Shown here: piece after piece, positions 1 to 5,717 of the stretch
How positions within the stretch are numbered: the first letter of the stretch is position 1
Layout: every line of letters starts with the position of its first letter
Assembly (NCBI GenBank): GCA_937967535.1
Contig: CALCMV010000459.1
Coordinates: 1 to 10,269, forward strand
Source: an uncultured Saprospiraceae bacterium
GTDB taxonomy: Bacteria; Bacteroidota; Bacteroidia; Chitinophagales; Saprospiraceae
Reading direction: 5' to 3'
Length of the DNA: 10,269 bases
Translations under genes and position numbers: made by a program
The notes under the pieces: model-generated
The model's database searches: none
Told to the model about the DNA's origin: nothing
Seen by the model: the letters and a program-made list of their open reading frames with translations, nothing else

Positions 1-85
1 CGATTTCAATCGCCAAGTGCAGTGTAATTGTTATTTGTAATAAATTGTAAGTAAATATTTTACAAATTAAATTTATTATTTACGT

Positions 86-101
86 GGCGAATAAATTCGC
101 C
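86..101. repeat. REP-like palindrome GGCGAAT-AA-ATTCGCC
   Basis: Seven-base arms GGCGAAT and ATTCGCC surround a 2-base centre, and TGTACGG follows directly. Palindromes of the form GGCGAAT..ATTCGCC followed by nTACG are, as I recall, found as dispersed REP-like or IS200/IS605-associated units in several phyla. Only one copy is visible here, so membership of such a family is an inference. It could also serve as a hairpin in a transcript. Confidence 0.45.
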
Positions 102-125
102 TGTACGGTATTCGCGGTCAGCCTG

Positions 126-215
126 TTTAGCTGTCAAGTAATATGAAAATATATTTATAAGTTATTGTTCTTGAAATTATTACAAATTATAATAACAACT
201 AACTTGACAGCTAAA
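126..215. repeat. 14-bp inverted repeat, 62-bp spacer
   Basis: TTTAGCTGTCAAGT at 126-139 is the exact reverse complement of ACTTGACAGCTAAA at 202-215. Three more outer bases match on each side if one G is bulged (CTG before 126, CAG after the G at 216). The spacer is almost pure AT. This may be the end of a small mobile unit or a remnant; no flanking duplication is obvious. Confidence 0.6.
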
Positions 216-265
216 GCAGTCATTACGGAGTTCTCATCCAGCCAATCAGCCGCTTCCTTATCTCT

Positions 266-754
266 TCAAAAAGCACAACCCGTTGGCAAGGGATTAGTTG
301 TTTCAAGCTGAATGGCAAAATCAGTACTCAGGCTATCCACTCCAAAACCAGCACTTACCGTACCTCTAAAAACCTGCGTACCGTAGCTCAGATTATTCAT
401 ATGCGCCCTGACGATGACCTCTGTATTTTCTGTAATTGGTACAGGTCCGCCACTTCGCGTAAAGGGTTGTTCATCAACATGCGAGTGTAGGAGTATCCTG
501 CGATAAAGTAATTCGCCATTGGGCGTAAAAACTTCCCACCAATCGGCATATTGGTCGCAACCGGTGTCGGGGCTTTCTATCGTTACATTGAAGGTATAAT
601 TGCCGGAACTGCCCGATACAGCAACTTCGGTGATTTTGGCTAAGTTAGTTTCCATTTCGTTGTCAGGTGTTTCGTTGTCAGACGGATTATCAGTGTCCAT
701 ACAACTCGTTAGTAAGATGAGAGGTAGCAATAGATATGTTAAGTAAGTCATCAT
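266..754 (-). CDS. conserved lipoprotein of unknown function
   Basis: A predicted 162-residue exported lipoprotein. The N-terminus is a short hydrophobic signal ending in the lipobox LTSC (residues 15-18), followed by an acidic, Asn-rich linker (about 19-36). The frame is open further upstream to 820, but that extension (starting MSYRNIFEF) would bury the signal peptide, so the tandem ATG ATG at 749-754 is preferred; either ATG could be used. The mature domain looks like a small beta-sandwich. Its centre is rich in residues that look conserved: GCDQYADWW (65-73), LLYRRILLHSH (82-92), EQPFTRSGGP (95-104) and VRAHM (115-119). I believe this pattern belongs to a conserved hypothetical family, but I cannot name it. 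Cys66 and Cys160 could form a disulfide. The gene is transcribed away from pccB and has no operon partner in view. A lipid-anchored periplasmic or surface protein is likely; its function is unknown. Confidence 0.8.
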   Translation of the reverse strand: MMTYLTYLLLPLILLTSCMDTDNPSDNETPDNEMETNLAKITEVAVSGSSGNYTFNVTIESPDTGCDQYADWWEVFTPNGELLYRRILLHSHVDEQPFTRSGGPVPITENTEVIVRAHMNNLSYGTQVFRGTVSAGFGVDSLSTDFAIQLETTNPLPTGCAF

Positions 755-962
755 GTGGCAAGTTATATAGACAAGTTGAAAATTCCAAAAAACAAATTCA
801 AATATGTTCCTGTACGACAATTTTTATTATTAATTTAAAAACAAAATTAACGTGAATAGTATGTGTTTTTTGTTTATGATAATTAAATAAGGTTTTTTAT
901 TGAATTTTATACATATAAATTAAAGACAATATTCACATAAAAAAATGAATTAATTATTAGAC

Positions 963-996
963 TTGAACTTGACACTTGAATTTGTACTTGCACTTA
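963..996 (+). repeat. 34-bp dispersed repeat, copy 1
   Basis: All 34 bases are found again as the exact reverse complement at 7488-7521. Internally it is a degenerate run of ACTTGA/ACTTGC-like hexamers (ACTTGA, ACTTGAC, ACTTGAA, ACTTGC). It lies 155 bp upstream of the pccB start. A perfect 34-base match between two AT-rich spacers 6.5 kb apart is not expected by chance. Confidence 0.85.
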
Positions 997-1075
997 ATTT
1001 CCTTTTATTTTAAAAATAAGAAAAAAAAACGGACTTTTGTGAAGACAATGTTTAAATGATGAAATGCTACAATGC

Positions 1076-1111
1076 GAATGAATGAATACCAACACATTTA
1101 TTCATTCATTC
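1076..1111 (+). promoter_or_regulatory. perfect 12-bp hairpin in the pccB leader
   Basis: GAATGAATGAAT (1076-1087) and ATTCATTCATTC (1100-1111) are perfect complements around a 12-base loop. The hairpin ends 40 bp before the pccB ATG, so it is probably in the 5' untranslated leader. No T-tract follows, so it is not a standard terminator. It could affect mRNA stability or translation, or simply be part of the repeat-rich spacer architecture seen throughout the window. Confidence 0.55.
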
Positions 1112-1151
1112 AAAATTCACTCATTCACTCATTGAAATAATTTATTATCAC

Positions 1152-2693
1152 ATGAAAGATAAATTACAATTACTCGAAAATAAAATCGCTGAAGCCAAGT
1201 TGGGCGGTGGAGAGCTGCGTATCGAAAAGCAGCACAAAAAAGGTAAACTGACGGCAAGAGAACGGCTGCACTTTTTGATGGACGAGGGTTCGTTTGAAGA
1301 AATGGGCATGTTGGTGACGCACCGCACAACGGATTTTGGGATGGCTGACCAGCAATTTCCCGGCGATGGCGTGGTGACGGGCTACGGTACGATTAACGGG
1401 CGTTTGGTTTATGTATTTGCACAGGATTTTACGGTCTTTGGCGGGGCTTTATCGGAGACACATGCCGAGAAAATCTGCAAAATCATGGACTTGGCATTGC
1501 AAAACGGCGCACCTGTTATTGGTTTGAATGATTCGGGCGGTGCGCGGATTCAGGAAGGGGTGAAATCCTTGGGAGGTTATGCAGATATTTTTTATCGAAA
1601 TGTGGTGTCGTCGGGTGTCGTCCCACAGATTTCGGCAATTATGGGACCTTGCGCGGGCGGGGCGGTGTATTCTCCGGCAATGACGGATTTCACGATTATG
1701 GTGGAAAATACATCATATATGTTTGTGACCGGTCCGAATGTGGTAAAAACTGTGACCAACGAGCAAGTGACGGCAGAAGAATTGGGCGGTGCATCGGCAC
1801 ATTCCACCAAGTCGGGCGTAACGCATCTGACGGCTGCAAATGATGTGAATTGTATTCAAAAAATTAAAAATCTGCTGAGTTATATTCCGCAAAATTGTGA
1901 AGAGGAAGCACCTCGCCTCGCCTACGAAACAAGTGATGAAAGCCGTCCGAAATTAACGGAGATTATCCCCGAAAATGCCAACCAACCTTATGATATGCGC
2001 GAGGTGATTGAAGGTGTGGCAGATGCAGATTCTTTTCTTGAAATTCACCCGGATTATGCACAAAATATTGTAGTGGGTTTTTGTCGAATCGCAGGGCGCA
2101 GCATCGGTATTGTGGCAAATCAACCTGCTTATTTGGCGGGTGTCTTGGATGTGGAAAGTTCGCGTAAAGGGGCGCGTTTTGTGCGTTTTTGCGATTGCTT
2201 CAATATTCCGATTTTGACCTTCGTAGATGTGCCGGGCTTTTTGCCGGGAACAGACCAAGAGTGGCGCGGCATCATCGTCAATGGCGCGAAATTGCTCTAC
2301 GCATTTAGCGAGGCAACTGTGCCGCGTGTAACCGTCATCACCCGCAAAGCATACGGCGGTGCATACGATGTGATGAACTCAAAACACATACATGCCGACT
2401 TGAATTATGCCTGGCCCTCAGCCGAAATCGCAGTTATGGGCGCGAAGGGGGCAAGTGAAATTATTTTCCGTAAAGAAATCGCCGCCGCAAAAGACCCTGC
2501 CGCAAAATTGGCGGAAAAAGAAAGCGAGTACGCCGCTAAATTTGCCAATCCGTACAGGGCAGTACAACGCGGTTTTATTGATGAAGTCATTGACCCGAAA
2601 GATACGCGAATGAAATTGATAAAGGCTTTTGAAATGCTCGAAAATAAGGTGGTAAATATGCCGAAAAAGAAACACGGAAATATTCCTCTTTGA
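1152..2693 (+). CDS. pccB: propionyl-CoA carboxylase beta (carboxyltransferase) subunit
   Basis: A full-length (513 aa) carboxyltransferase of the biotin-dependent acyl-CoA carboxylase family. It moves CO2 from biotin to an acyl-CoA, most likely propionyl-CoA to (S)-methylmalonyl-CoA, in the cytoplasm. Two crotonase-like halves are visible. The N-half has LNDSGGARIQEG (125-136) and GPCAGGAVYSPA (165-176), the oxyanion-hole region that holds the acyl-CoA. The C-half has FVDVPGFLPG (357-366) and RKAYGGAYDVM (398-408), the biotin-side oxyanion hole. Asp406 aligns, as I recall, with the residue (Asp422 in Streptomyces PccB) linked to short acyl-CoA preference, which favours propionyl-CoA over long chains. 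Methylmalonyl-CoA decarboxylase alpha subunits are close relatives and cannot be excluded. The biotin carboxylase/carrier subunit is not in the window. The ATG at 1152 matches the family's usual start (KLQLLENKIAEA helix); no Shine-Dalgarno is seen. Confidence 0.95.
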   Translation: MKDKLQLLENKIAEAKLGGGELRIEKQHKKGKLTARERLHFLMDEGSFEEMGMLVTHRTTDFGMADQQFPGDGVVTGYGTINGRLVYVFAQDFTVFGGALSETHAEKICKIMDLALQNGAPVIGLNDSGGARIQEGVKSLGGYADIFYRNVVSSGVVPQISAIMGPCAGGAVYSPAMTDFTIMVENTSYMFVTGPNVVKTVTNEQVTAEELGGASAHSTKSGVTHLTAANDVNCIQKIKNLLSYIPQNCEEEAPRLAYETSDESRPKLTEIIPENANQPYDMREVIEGVADADSFLEIHPDYAQNIVVGFCRIAGRSIGIVANQPAYLAGVLDVESSRKGARFVRFCDCFNIPILTFVDVPGFLPGTDQEWRGIIVNGAKLLYAFSEATVPRVTVITRKAYGGAYDVMNSKHIHADLNYAWPSAEIAVMGAKGASEIIFRKEIAAAKDPAAKLAEKESEYAAKFANPYRAVQRGFIDEVIDPKDTRMKLIKAFEMLENKVVNMPKKKHGNIPL

Positions 2694-2793
2694 TGTAATG
2701 CTACAATGATTGCAATGCTTAAATGCTACAATGCTTGAGTGATGCAATGATTTCAATGCTTAAATGATGTAATGCTTAAATGATTTCAATGGT
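2694..2793. repeat. AATGNNNN octamer array between convergent genes
   Basis: The spacer between the converging pccB and FAH genes is almost wholly made of 8-9 base units starting AATG: AATGCTAC, AATGATTGC, AATGCTTA, AATGCTAC, AATGCTTG, then AATGATTTC, AATGCTTA, AATGATGT, AATGCTTA, AATGATTTC. A 20-base piece at 2755-2774 recurs exactly at 4612-4631, just upstream of trpS. There is no conventional hairpin plus T-tract terminator here, which is odd for a convergent junction. Confidence 0.75.
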
Positions 2794-2801
2794 GATGATT
2801 C

Positions 2802-3410
2802 TCATTTAATACGACATTCTAATAACTTTTTCTCACTAATAAAACCCTCCAATTCATCCCCAACTTGTAAAGGACCAACCCCCTCCGGCGTACCTGTAAA
2901 AATCAAATCTCCGATATGCAAACGGAAATATTTGGATACATAACTTATCAAATAATCAAAGGAAAAAATCAAATCTTTGGTATTGCCTTTCTGAACGGTT
3001 TCGCCATTTTTATTTAGGTGAAAATCAATGTTATCTGCCTGAAAATCAGCCATTGAAATAAACTCTCCCAAGACCGCCGAACCATCAAAGCCCTTCGCAA
3101 TTTCCCAGGGATGTCCTTTCTCTTTGCAACGCGCCTGCACATCCCGCGCCGTCAAATCCAAACCAATCGTCAGTTGGTCGTAATACTTGTGCGCGAATTT
3201 TGACTCTACATGCTTTCCATTCTTACAGACCTTTAGCACGACTTCCGCCTCATAATGCAGTTTCTCTGTAAATTCAGGATAAAAAAACGGCTTACGATTG
3301 ACCAACATCGCTGTATCCGGTTTCATAAAAACAAGCGGTTGCTTAGGTACAGGATTGTTGAGTTCTTTGGCGTGATTCGCGTAGTTGCGACCTATACAGA
3401 TGATTTTCAT
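2802..3410 (-). CDS. fumarylacetoacetate hydrolase (FAH) family protein
   Basis: A 202-residue single-domain FAH-family enzyme. It has the size and features of the YcgM/FAHD1-like branch, whose members act on small 2-oxo acids (acylpyruvase, oxaloacetate decarboxylase or tautomerase, or isomerase of homoprotocatechuate breakdown). Visible landmarks: KIICIGRNYANHAKE at the start; HYEAEV (52-57), whose Glu54 and Glu56 are expected metal ligands; GLDLTARDVQ (83-92), with Asp85 the third ligand; AKGFDGSAVLG (105-115) with the active-site Lys106; and FTGTPEGVGPL (171-181). The metal is expected to be Mg2+ or Mn2+. The frame is open upstream to 3560, but the 50 extra residues are a translation of the stop-free GGGTTGTY octamer array, so the ATG at 3408-3410 is chosen. 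It lies 172 bp downstream of trpS; the repeat-filled gap leaves co-transcription uncertain. Its substrate cannot be read from sequence. Confidence 0.9.
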   Translation of the reverse strand: MKIICIGRNYANHAKELNNPVPKQPLVFMKPDTAMLVNRKPFFYPEFTEKLHYEAEVVLKVCKNGKHVESKFAHKYYDQLTIGLDLTARDVQARCKEKGHPWEIAKGFDGSAVLGEFISMADFQADNIDFHLNKNGETVQKGNTKDLIFSFDYLISYVSKYFRLHIGDLIFTGTPEGVGPLQVGDELEGFISEKKLLECRIK

Positions 3411-3435
3411 GTGTTGTTGTGTTTGATGAGTTTTT

Positions 3436-3507
3436 GGGTTGTCGGGTTGTTGGGTTGTTGGGTTGTCGGGTTGTTGGGTTGTTGGGTTGTTGGGTTGTCG
3501 AGTTGTC
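3436..3507 (-). repeat. nine-copy 8-bp tandem repeat (GGGTTGTY)
   Basis: Nine consecutive octamers: GGGTTGTC, GGGTTGTT twice, GGGTTGTC, GGGTTGTT three times, GGGTTGTC, and a final GAGTTGTC. On the minus strand the unit is free of stop codons and reads as TTQQPDNP-like peptides, which creates a false N-terminal extension of the FAH protein. The array sits 25 bp upstream of the FAH start, where slippage in copy number could alter leader length. Confidence 0.9.
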
Positions 3508-3513
3508 GTTAAG

Positions 3514-3532
3514 ATTTTTGCGAAGCAAAAAT
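3514..3532. repeat. 8-bp hairpin with GAA triloop
   Basis: ATTTTTGC, GAA, GCAAAAAT form a perfect 8-bp stem with a 3-base loop. It sits between the GGGTTGTY array and an opposing AACAACTC array (3538-3580), so it caps a larger imperfect hairpin made from the two arrays. Confidence 0.7.
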
Positions 3533-3537
3533 AAAAT

Positions 3538-3580
3538 TCAACAACACAACAACTCATCAACTCAACAACTCAACAACTCA
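3538..3580. repeat. AACAACTC-type octamer array, inverted relative to 3436-3507
   Basis: This segment is made of CAACAACA, CAACAACTC, ATCAACTC, AACAACTC and AACAACTC units. The reverse complement of the main unit is GAGTTGTT, one base from the GGGTTGTT unit of the neighbouring array. The array directly follows the trpS stop codon (3583-3585) on the minus strand, so it is the proximal 3' trailer of trpS. Confidence 0.7.
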
Positions 3581-3582
3581 TT

Positions 3583-4608
3583 CTAAGCCTTCGGATTAAG
3601 CAGTCCCGTTATTTCTTTTACTTCGCGTAGGGTTTGTTGCGCTGTTTTTCTGATTTCGGCGGATGATGCTTTGATTTGCGATTTGATAGCTTTTTTATCG
3701 GATACAAGTTCGGCTTTGCGCGCTCGGAACGGCGTGGTCATTTCTACCAAAGCCTCTGCTACGATACCTTTCAAATCACCATAACGCAATGCGCCTTCAT
3801 TATACAAATCTGCGATTTCGTCATGCTCTTTCGCTTTGCCGCATGCTTTTAGAATCCGCAACAAATTCGCTACACCTTCGCTCATTTCGCGCTTGCCCGT
3901 TTCTTGATTGAAGGGCATATCTCCTGCGTCTGTTACGGCAGATTTGATTTGTTTGGTCATTCGTTTTTCATCCGCAAAAATACCTATCCAATGCTTTTCT
4001 CCTGCACTTTTGCTCATTTTGCGGCTGGGGTCGGCAGTCGAAGCAATCTTTGGTGTTTCGGTGTACAAAATCTCCGGTAGTACGAAATATTCTGTATTGA
4101 ATTGGCTATTAAAACGCTGTGCGATATTGCGAGTCAGTTCCAAATGTTGCGCTTGGTCTCTACCGACCGGTACATAATCCGCCTTATAAATCAAAATATC
4201 TGCTGCCTGTAAAACCGGATAGGTAAACAAACCCGCAGAAATAAACGCATCTTTCGATTCCTCTTTGACCTGCTGCGATTTATCCTTGAATTGCGTCATG
4301 CGCGTCATCTCCCCGTAGGATGCCACCGTGCTAAATATCCAACCTAATTCAGTATGTTCAGGAATGAGGGACTGAATAAATAAATTCTCCGCCTTCACAC
4401 CCACTGCCATCAAACTGATAATCAAATCCCAAGAATTGAGTCGCAATTTTTTGGCATCATAAGGCATCGTCATCGCGTGGTAATCTACAATGCCGTAAAT
4501 ACAATTGTATTCCGACTGCAAATCCACGTAATTCTTAACCGCCCCAAAGTAATTACCTAAGTGCATCTGACCCGTAGGCTGTATGCAGGAGAGGACTTGT
4601 TTCTTCAT
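3583..4608 (-). CDS. trpS: tryptophanyl-tRNA synthetase
   Basis: Class I aminoacyl-tRNA synthetase that charges tRNA-Trp with tryptophan in the cytoplasm. The full length (341 aa) is typical of bacterial TrpRS. The HIGH-like signature appears as PTGQMHLGNY (11-20) and the second ATP-binding signature as RKMSKS (196-201). The active-site segment DYVPVGRDQAQHLELTR (144-160), which contacts tryptophan and ATP, is intact. The C-terminal helical anticodon-binding part (about 210-330) is complete. The ATG at 4606-4608 directly precedes the expected N-terminus (KKQVLSCIQPTG). The 119-bp gap to upstream ridA is filled by octamer repeats and a 34-bp inverted repeat, so transcription may start or be attenuated there. 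No tRNA-Trp-type leader is evident. Confidence 0.97.
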   Translation of the reverse strand: MKKQVLSCIQPTGQMHLGNYFGAVKNYVDLQSEYNCIYGIVDYHAMTMPYDAKKLRLNSWDLIISLMAVGVKAENLFIQSLIPEHTELGWIFSTVASYGEMTRMTQFKDKSQQVKEESKDAFISAGLFTYPVLQAADILIYKADYVPVGRDQAQHLELTRNIAQRFNSQFNTEYFVLPEILYTETPKIASTADPSRKMSKSAGEKHWIGIFADEKRMTKQIKSAVTDAGDMPFNQETGKREMSEGVANLLRILKACGKAKEHDEIADLYNEGALRYGDLKGIVAEALVEMTTPFRARKAELVSDKKAIKSQIKASSAEIRKTAQQTLREVKEITGLLNPKA

Positions 4609-4634
4609 AATAATGCTTAAATGATGTAATGTGT
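4609..4634. repeat. AATGNNNN octamer block upstream of trpS
   Basis: Units AATGCTTA, AATGATGT, AATGTGT run into the inverted repeat at 4635-4729. Bases 4612-4631 are identical to 2755-2774 in the pccB/FAH spacer. The block covers the trpS ribosome-binding region, where no Shine-Dalgarno sequence is present. Confidence 0.7.
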
Positions 4635-4729
4635 AATGAGTGAATTTTGAATGAGTGAATGAGTGAATATTGTTAACGTATTACGACATAAAATAATTCA
4701 CTCATTCACTCACTCAAAATTCACTCATT
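4635..4729. repeat. 34-bp near-perfect inverted repeat (AATGAGTG units)
   Basis: The arms 4635-4668 and 4696-4729 are complementary at 33 of 34 positions, with a 27-base spacer. Each arm consists of AATGAGTG octamers broken by AATTTTG. The right arm overlaps the first two bases (on the plus strand) of the ridA stop codon at 4728-4730. In the minus-strand transcript it would form a very stable hairpin directly after ridA, but no U-tract follows, so it is more likely an mRNA-stability or processing element than a classic terminator. Confidence 0.8.
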
Positions 4730-5108
4730 ATTTCACAGCGATAAATGAAATTTCGATATTAACGAATTTAGGCAGATTAGCCACTTCGACCAATTCGCGG
4801 GCAGGTGCGGTGTTTTCATCAAAAAACTCGGCATATACGGCATTGATGCGACTATACATGTGCATATCCGATACGAAGACAGAGCATTTAGCGATATTTT
4901 CGTAAGTCATTCCGGCTTCTTTCAATACCTCGCCGATGTTTTTCATCACTTGGCGTGTTTCATCTTCAATGCTATCTTGTACGACATCGCCCGTAGCCGG
5001 ATTAATCGCGATTTGCCCCGAACCGTAAAGTACACCACCCGCCATAACGGATTGATTGTAAGGACCTACGGGCGCAGGAGCAGTTTTTGTATTGATAATT
5101 TTTTTCAT
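4728..5108 (-). CDS. ridA: RidA-family reactive enamine/imine deaminase
   Basis: A 126-residue RidA (YjgF/YER057c/UK114) protein. The family hydrolyses reactive 2-aminoacrylate and related enamine/imine intermediates released by PLP enzymes, protecting the cytoplasm; it works as a homotrimer. The family core is complete: APAPVGPYNQ (10-19, with Tyr17), SGQIAINPATG (30-40), the helix DSIEDETRQVMKNIGEVLKEAG (45-66), and ARELVEVANLPK (103-114), whose Arg104 corresponds to the substrate-carboxylate-binding arginine, with Glu119 near the end. The usual Cys of the E. coli ARSCVEV motif is absent. The frame extends upstream to 5234 or beyond, but that region is tandem repeat (encoding FIHSFIHS), so the ATG at 5106-5108 is chosen. 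It lies between rpmF and trpS, separated from both by repeats. Confidence 0.95.
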   Translation of the reverse strand: MKKIINTKTAPAPVGPYNQSVMAGGVLYGSGQIAINPATGDVVQDSIEDETRQVMKNIGEVLKEAGMTYENIAKCSVFVSDMHMYSRINAVYAEFFDENTAPARELVEVANLPKFVNIEISFIAVK

Positions 5109-5130
5109 AGTGTAAAAACAATGAGTGAGT

Positions 5131-5154
5131 GAATGAATGAATGAATGAATGAAT
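5131..5154. repeat. (GAAT)6 tetranucleotide repeat in the ridA leader
   Basis: Six uninterrupted GAAT units, preceded by GAGTGAGT, lie 23 bp upstream of the ridA start codon. Such a run is prone to slippage during replication. It is outside the coding region, so variation would change leader spacing and structure rather than the reading frame. Confidence 0.85.
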
Positions 5155-5266
5155 GAGGCGATTTTTGATTTTTGATTTTTGATTTTTGATTGATTCGCTG
5201 CGCGAACTTTTATAATCAAAAATTTGCAAAGCAAAATTCAATCAAAAATCAGAAATCGCCTCATTC
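5151..5266. repeat. 27-bp inverted repeat containing (GATTTTT)4
   Basis: Arms 5151-5177 and 5240-5266 are complementary at 26 of 27 bases. The left arm runs into four perfect 7-bp GATTTTT units (5160-5187). The 62-base centre carries two smaller hairpins, TTCGC-TGC-GCGAA (5194-5206) and TTTGC-AAA-GCAAA (5223-5235). The whole structure lies in the ridA leader and could fold in the transcript as a branched hairpin. Confidence 0.8.
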
Positions 5267-5280
5267 ACTTATTGAACAAA

Positions 5281-5323
5281 AGAAAGCCCCGCATACAATC
5301 GTATGGGAGCTTCTATTTTTTTT
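5281..5323. terminator. candidate bidirectional terminator between rpmF and ridA
   Basis: A GC-rich hairpin: AGAAAGCCCCGCATAC pairs with GTATGGGAGCTTCT around AATC, with small bulges. It is followed by ATTTTTTTT on the plus strand and by TTTG on the minus strand after the stem. The genes here run on the minus strand, so its likely job is to end or reduce transcripts coming from rpmF. The stronger T-tract faces the opposite direction, which leaves its true orientation open. Confidence 0.55.
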
Positions 5324-5447
5324 CAAAATTTGGGATTGAAACTGAATGAAAACATGAAACGTTGGATGAGAAAGCATGCTCGCATTAAGGCATTTGAGCA
5401 TTATAATTCACTCATTCACTCATTCAAAATTCACTCATTAATAAGGT
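5324..5447. other. rpmF 3' trailer with degenerate repeats
   Basis: Downstream of the rpmF stop (minus strand) comes a 36-base block (5405-5440) matching 4695-4730 after ridA with one mismatch. This is followed by degenerate AATGCTCA, AATGCCTT, AATGCGAG units (minus strand, about 5370-5405) and a GCATGC palindrome. An isolated CRISPR-repeat-like string GGGATTGAAAC appears at 5332-5342. No gene is seen. Confidence 0.5.
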
Positions 5448-5636
5448 CTAATAATCGTCGTCTTCGTATACGATGACGGGCTTGCCACGATAGTGACCAC
5501 ATTCATCACAGATGTGGTGACGCAATACAGGATTGCCGCAGTTGGAGCAACTCATTACATTTGGAGCTTCCGCTTTATAGTGCGTGCGACGTTTGCGCTT
5601 GCGCTGCTTAGATATTCTACTCTTAGGATGTGCCAT
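5448..5636 (-). CDS. rpmF: 50S ribosomal protein L32
   Basis: A 62-residue L32 of the large ribosomal subunit. The conserved start AHPKSRISKQRKRKRRTHYK (2-21) is highly basic and binds rRNA. Four cysteines, C30-x2-C33 and C43-x2-C46, form the zinc ribbon of the zinc-containing L32 form, which is tied to zinc supply in bacteria that also keep a Cys-free paralogue. The C-terminus is short and acidic (YEDDDY). It lies 81 bp after the DUF177 gene in the order usual for many bacteria. However, the plsX and fabH genes that often follow are not here; ridA comes next, beyond a probable terminator. Confidence 0.97.
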   Translation of the reverse strand: MAHPKSRISKQRKRKRRTHYKAEAPNVMSCSNCGNPVLRHHICDECGHYRGKPVIVYEDDDY

Positions 5637-5648
5637 TTTTATTTGTTT

Positions 5649-5714
5649 CGGGTTGCGTTTACGAATTGCGGGTTGCGAGAGTTTTCCCGTTTACCGTCAA
5701 TCGTTTACCGTCAA
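5649..5714. repeat. paired direct repeats between DUF177 gene and rpmF
   Basis: CGGGTTGCG occurs at 5649-5657 and 5669-5677. CGTTTACCGTCAA occurs at 5688-5700 and again at 5702-5714, a 14-bp tandem pair. They fill most of the 81-bp intergenic gap in front of rpmF. No hairpin with a T-tract is present, so readthrough from the DUF177 gene into rpmF is likely. Confidence 0.75.
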
Positions 5715-5717
5715 CCG

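Larger units (their letters stand above)
1..265. other. AT-rich spacer with palindromes, no gene recognised
   Basis: This stretch lies downstream of the minus-strand lipoprotein gene and runs off the left edge. It starts with a small hairpin (CGATT/AATCG, 1-12), followed by AT-rich sequence with TTGTAA (45-50) facing TTACAA (60-65), a GC-richer palindrome at 86-101, and a 14-bp inverted repeat at 126-139 and 202-215. Positions 155-265 also read as 36 open codons on the minus strand, in frame after the lipoprotein stop codon (see findings). I see no convincing gene, promoter or terminator with a T-tract here. Confidence 0.5.
755..1151. other. divergent spacer between the lipoprotein gene and pccB
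   Basis: A 397-bp, very AT-rich region that must hold promoters for both flanking genes, though I find no clean TTTG/TAnnTTTG pair. It contains the 34-bp dispersed repeat (963-996), an octamer-like run (AATGTTTA, AATGATGA, AATGCTAC, about 1048-1075) and a 12-bp hairpin (1076-1111). Just before pccB is a 19-base stretch (1107-1125) that recurs exactly downstream of rpmF (5421-5439). No small gene is supported. Confidence 0.5.

Noticed and set aside
5109..5234. Longer ridA start giving an N-terminal extension of 42 residues
   Set aside because: The extension is the translation of GATTTTT and GAAT tandem repeats and has no counterpart in the RidA family, which starts close to the chosen ATG.
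5332..5342. GGGATTGAAAC, resembling the 3' end of common CRISPR repeats
   Set aside because: It occurs once only, has no partner repeats at spacer distance and no cas genes nearby, so it is treated as chance.
5351..5475. Plus-strand basic mini-ORF starting MKRWMRKHARIKAFEHYN
   Set aside because: It runs into the repeat block and then into rpmF antisense sequence, and its codons follow the degenerate AATG repeats read backwards; no sign of selection.
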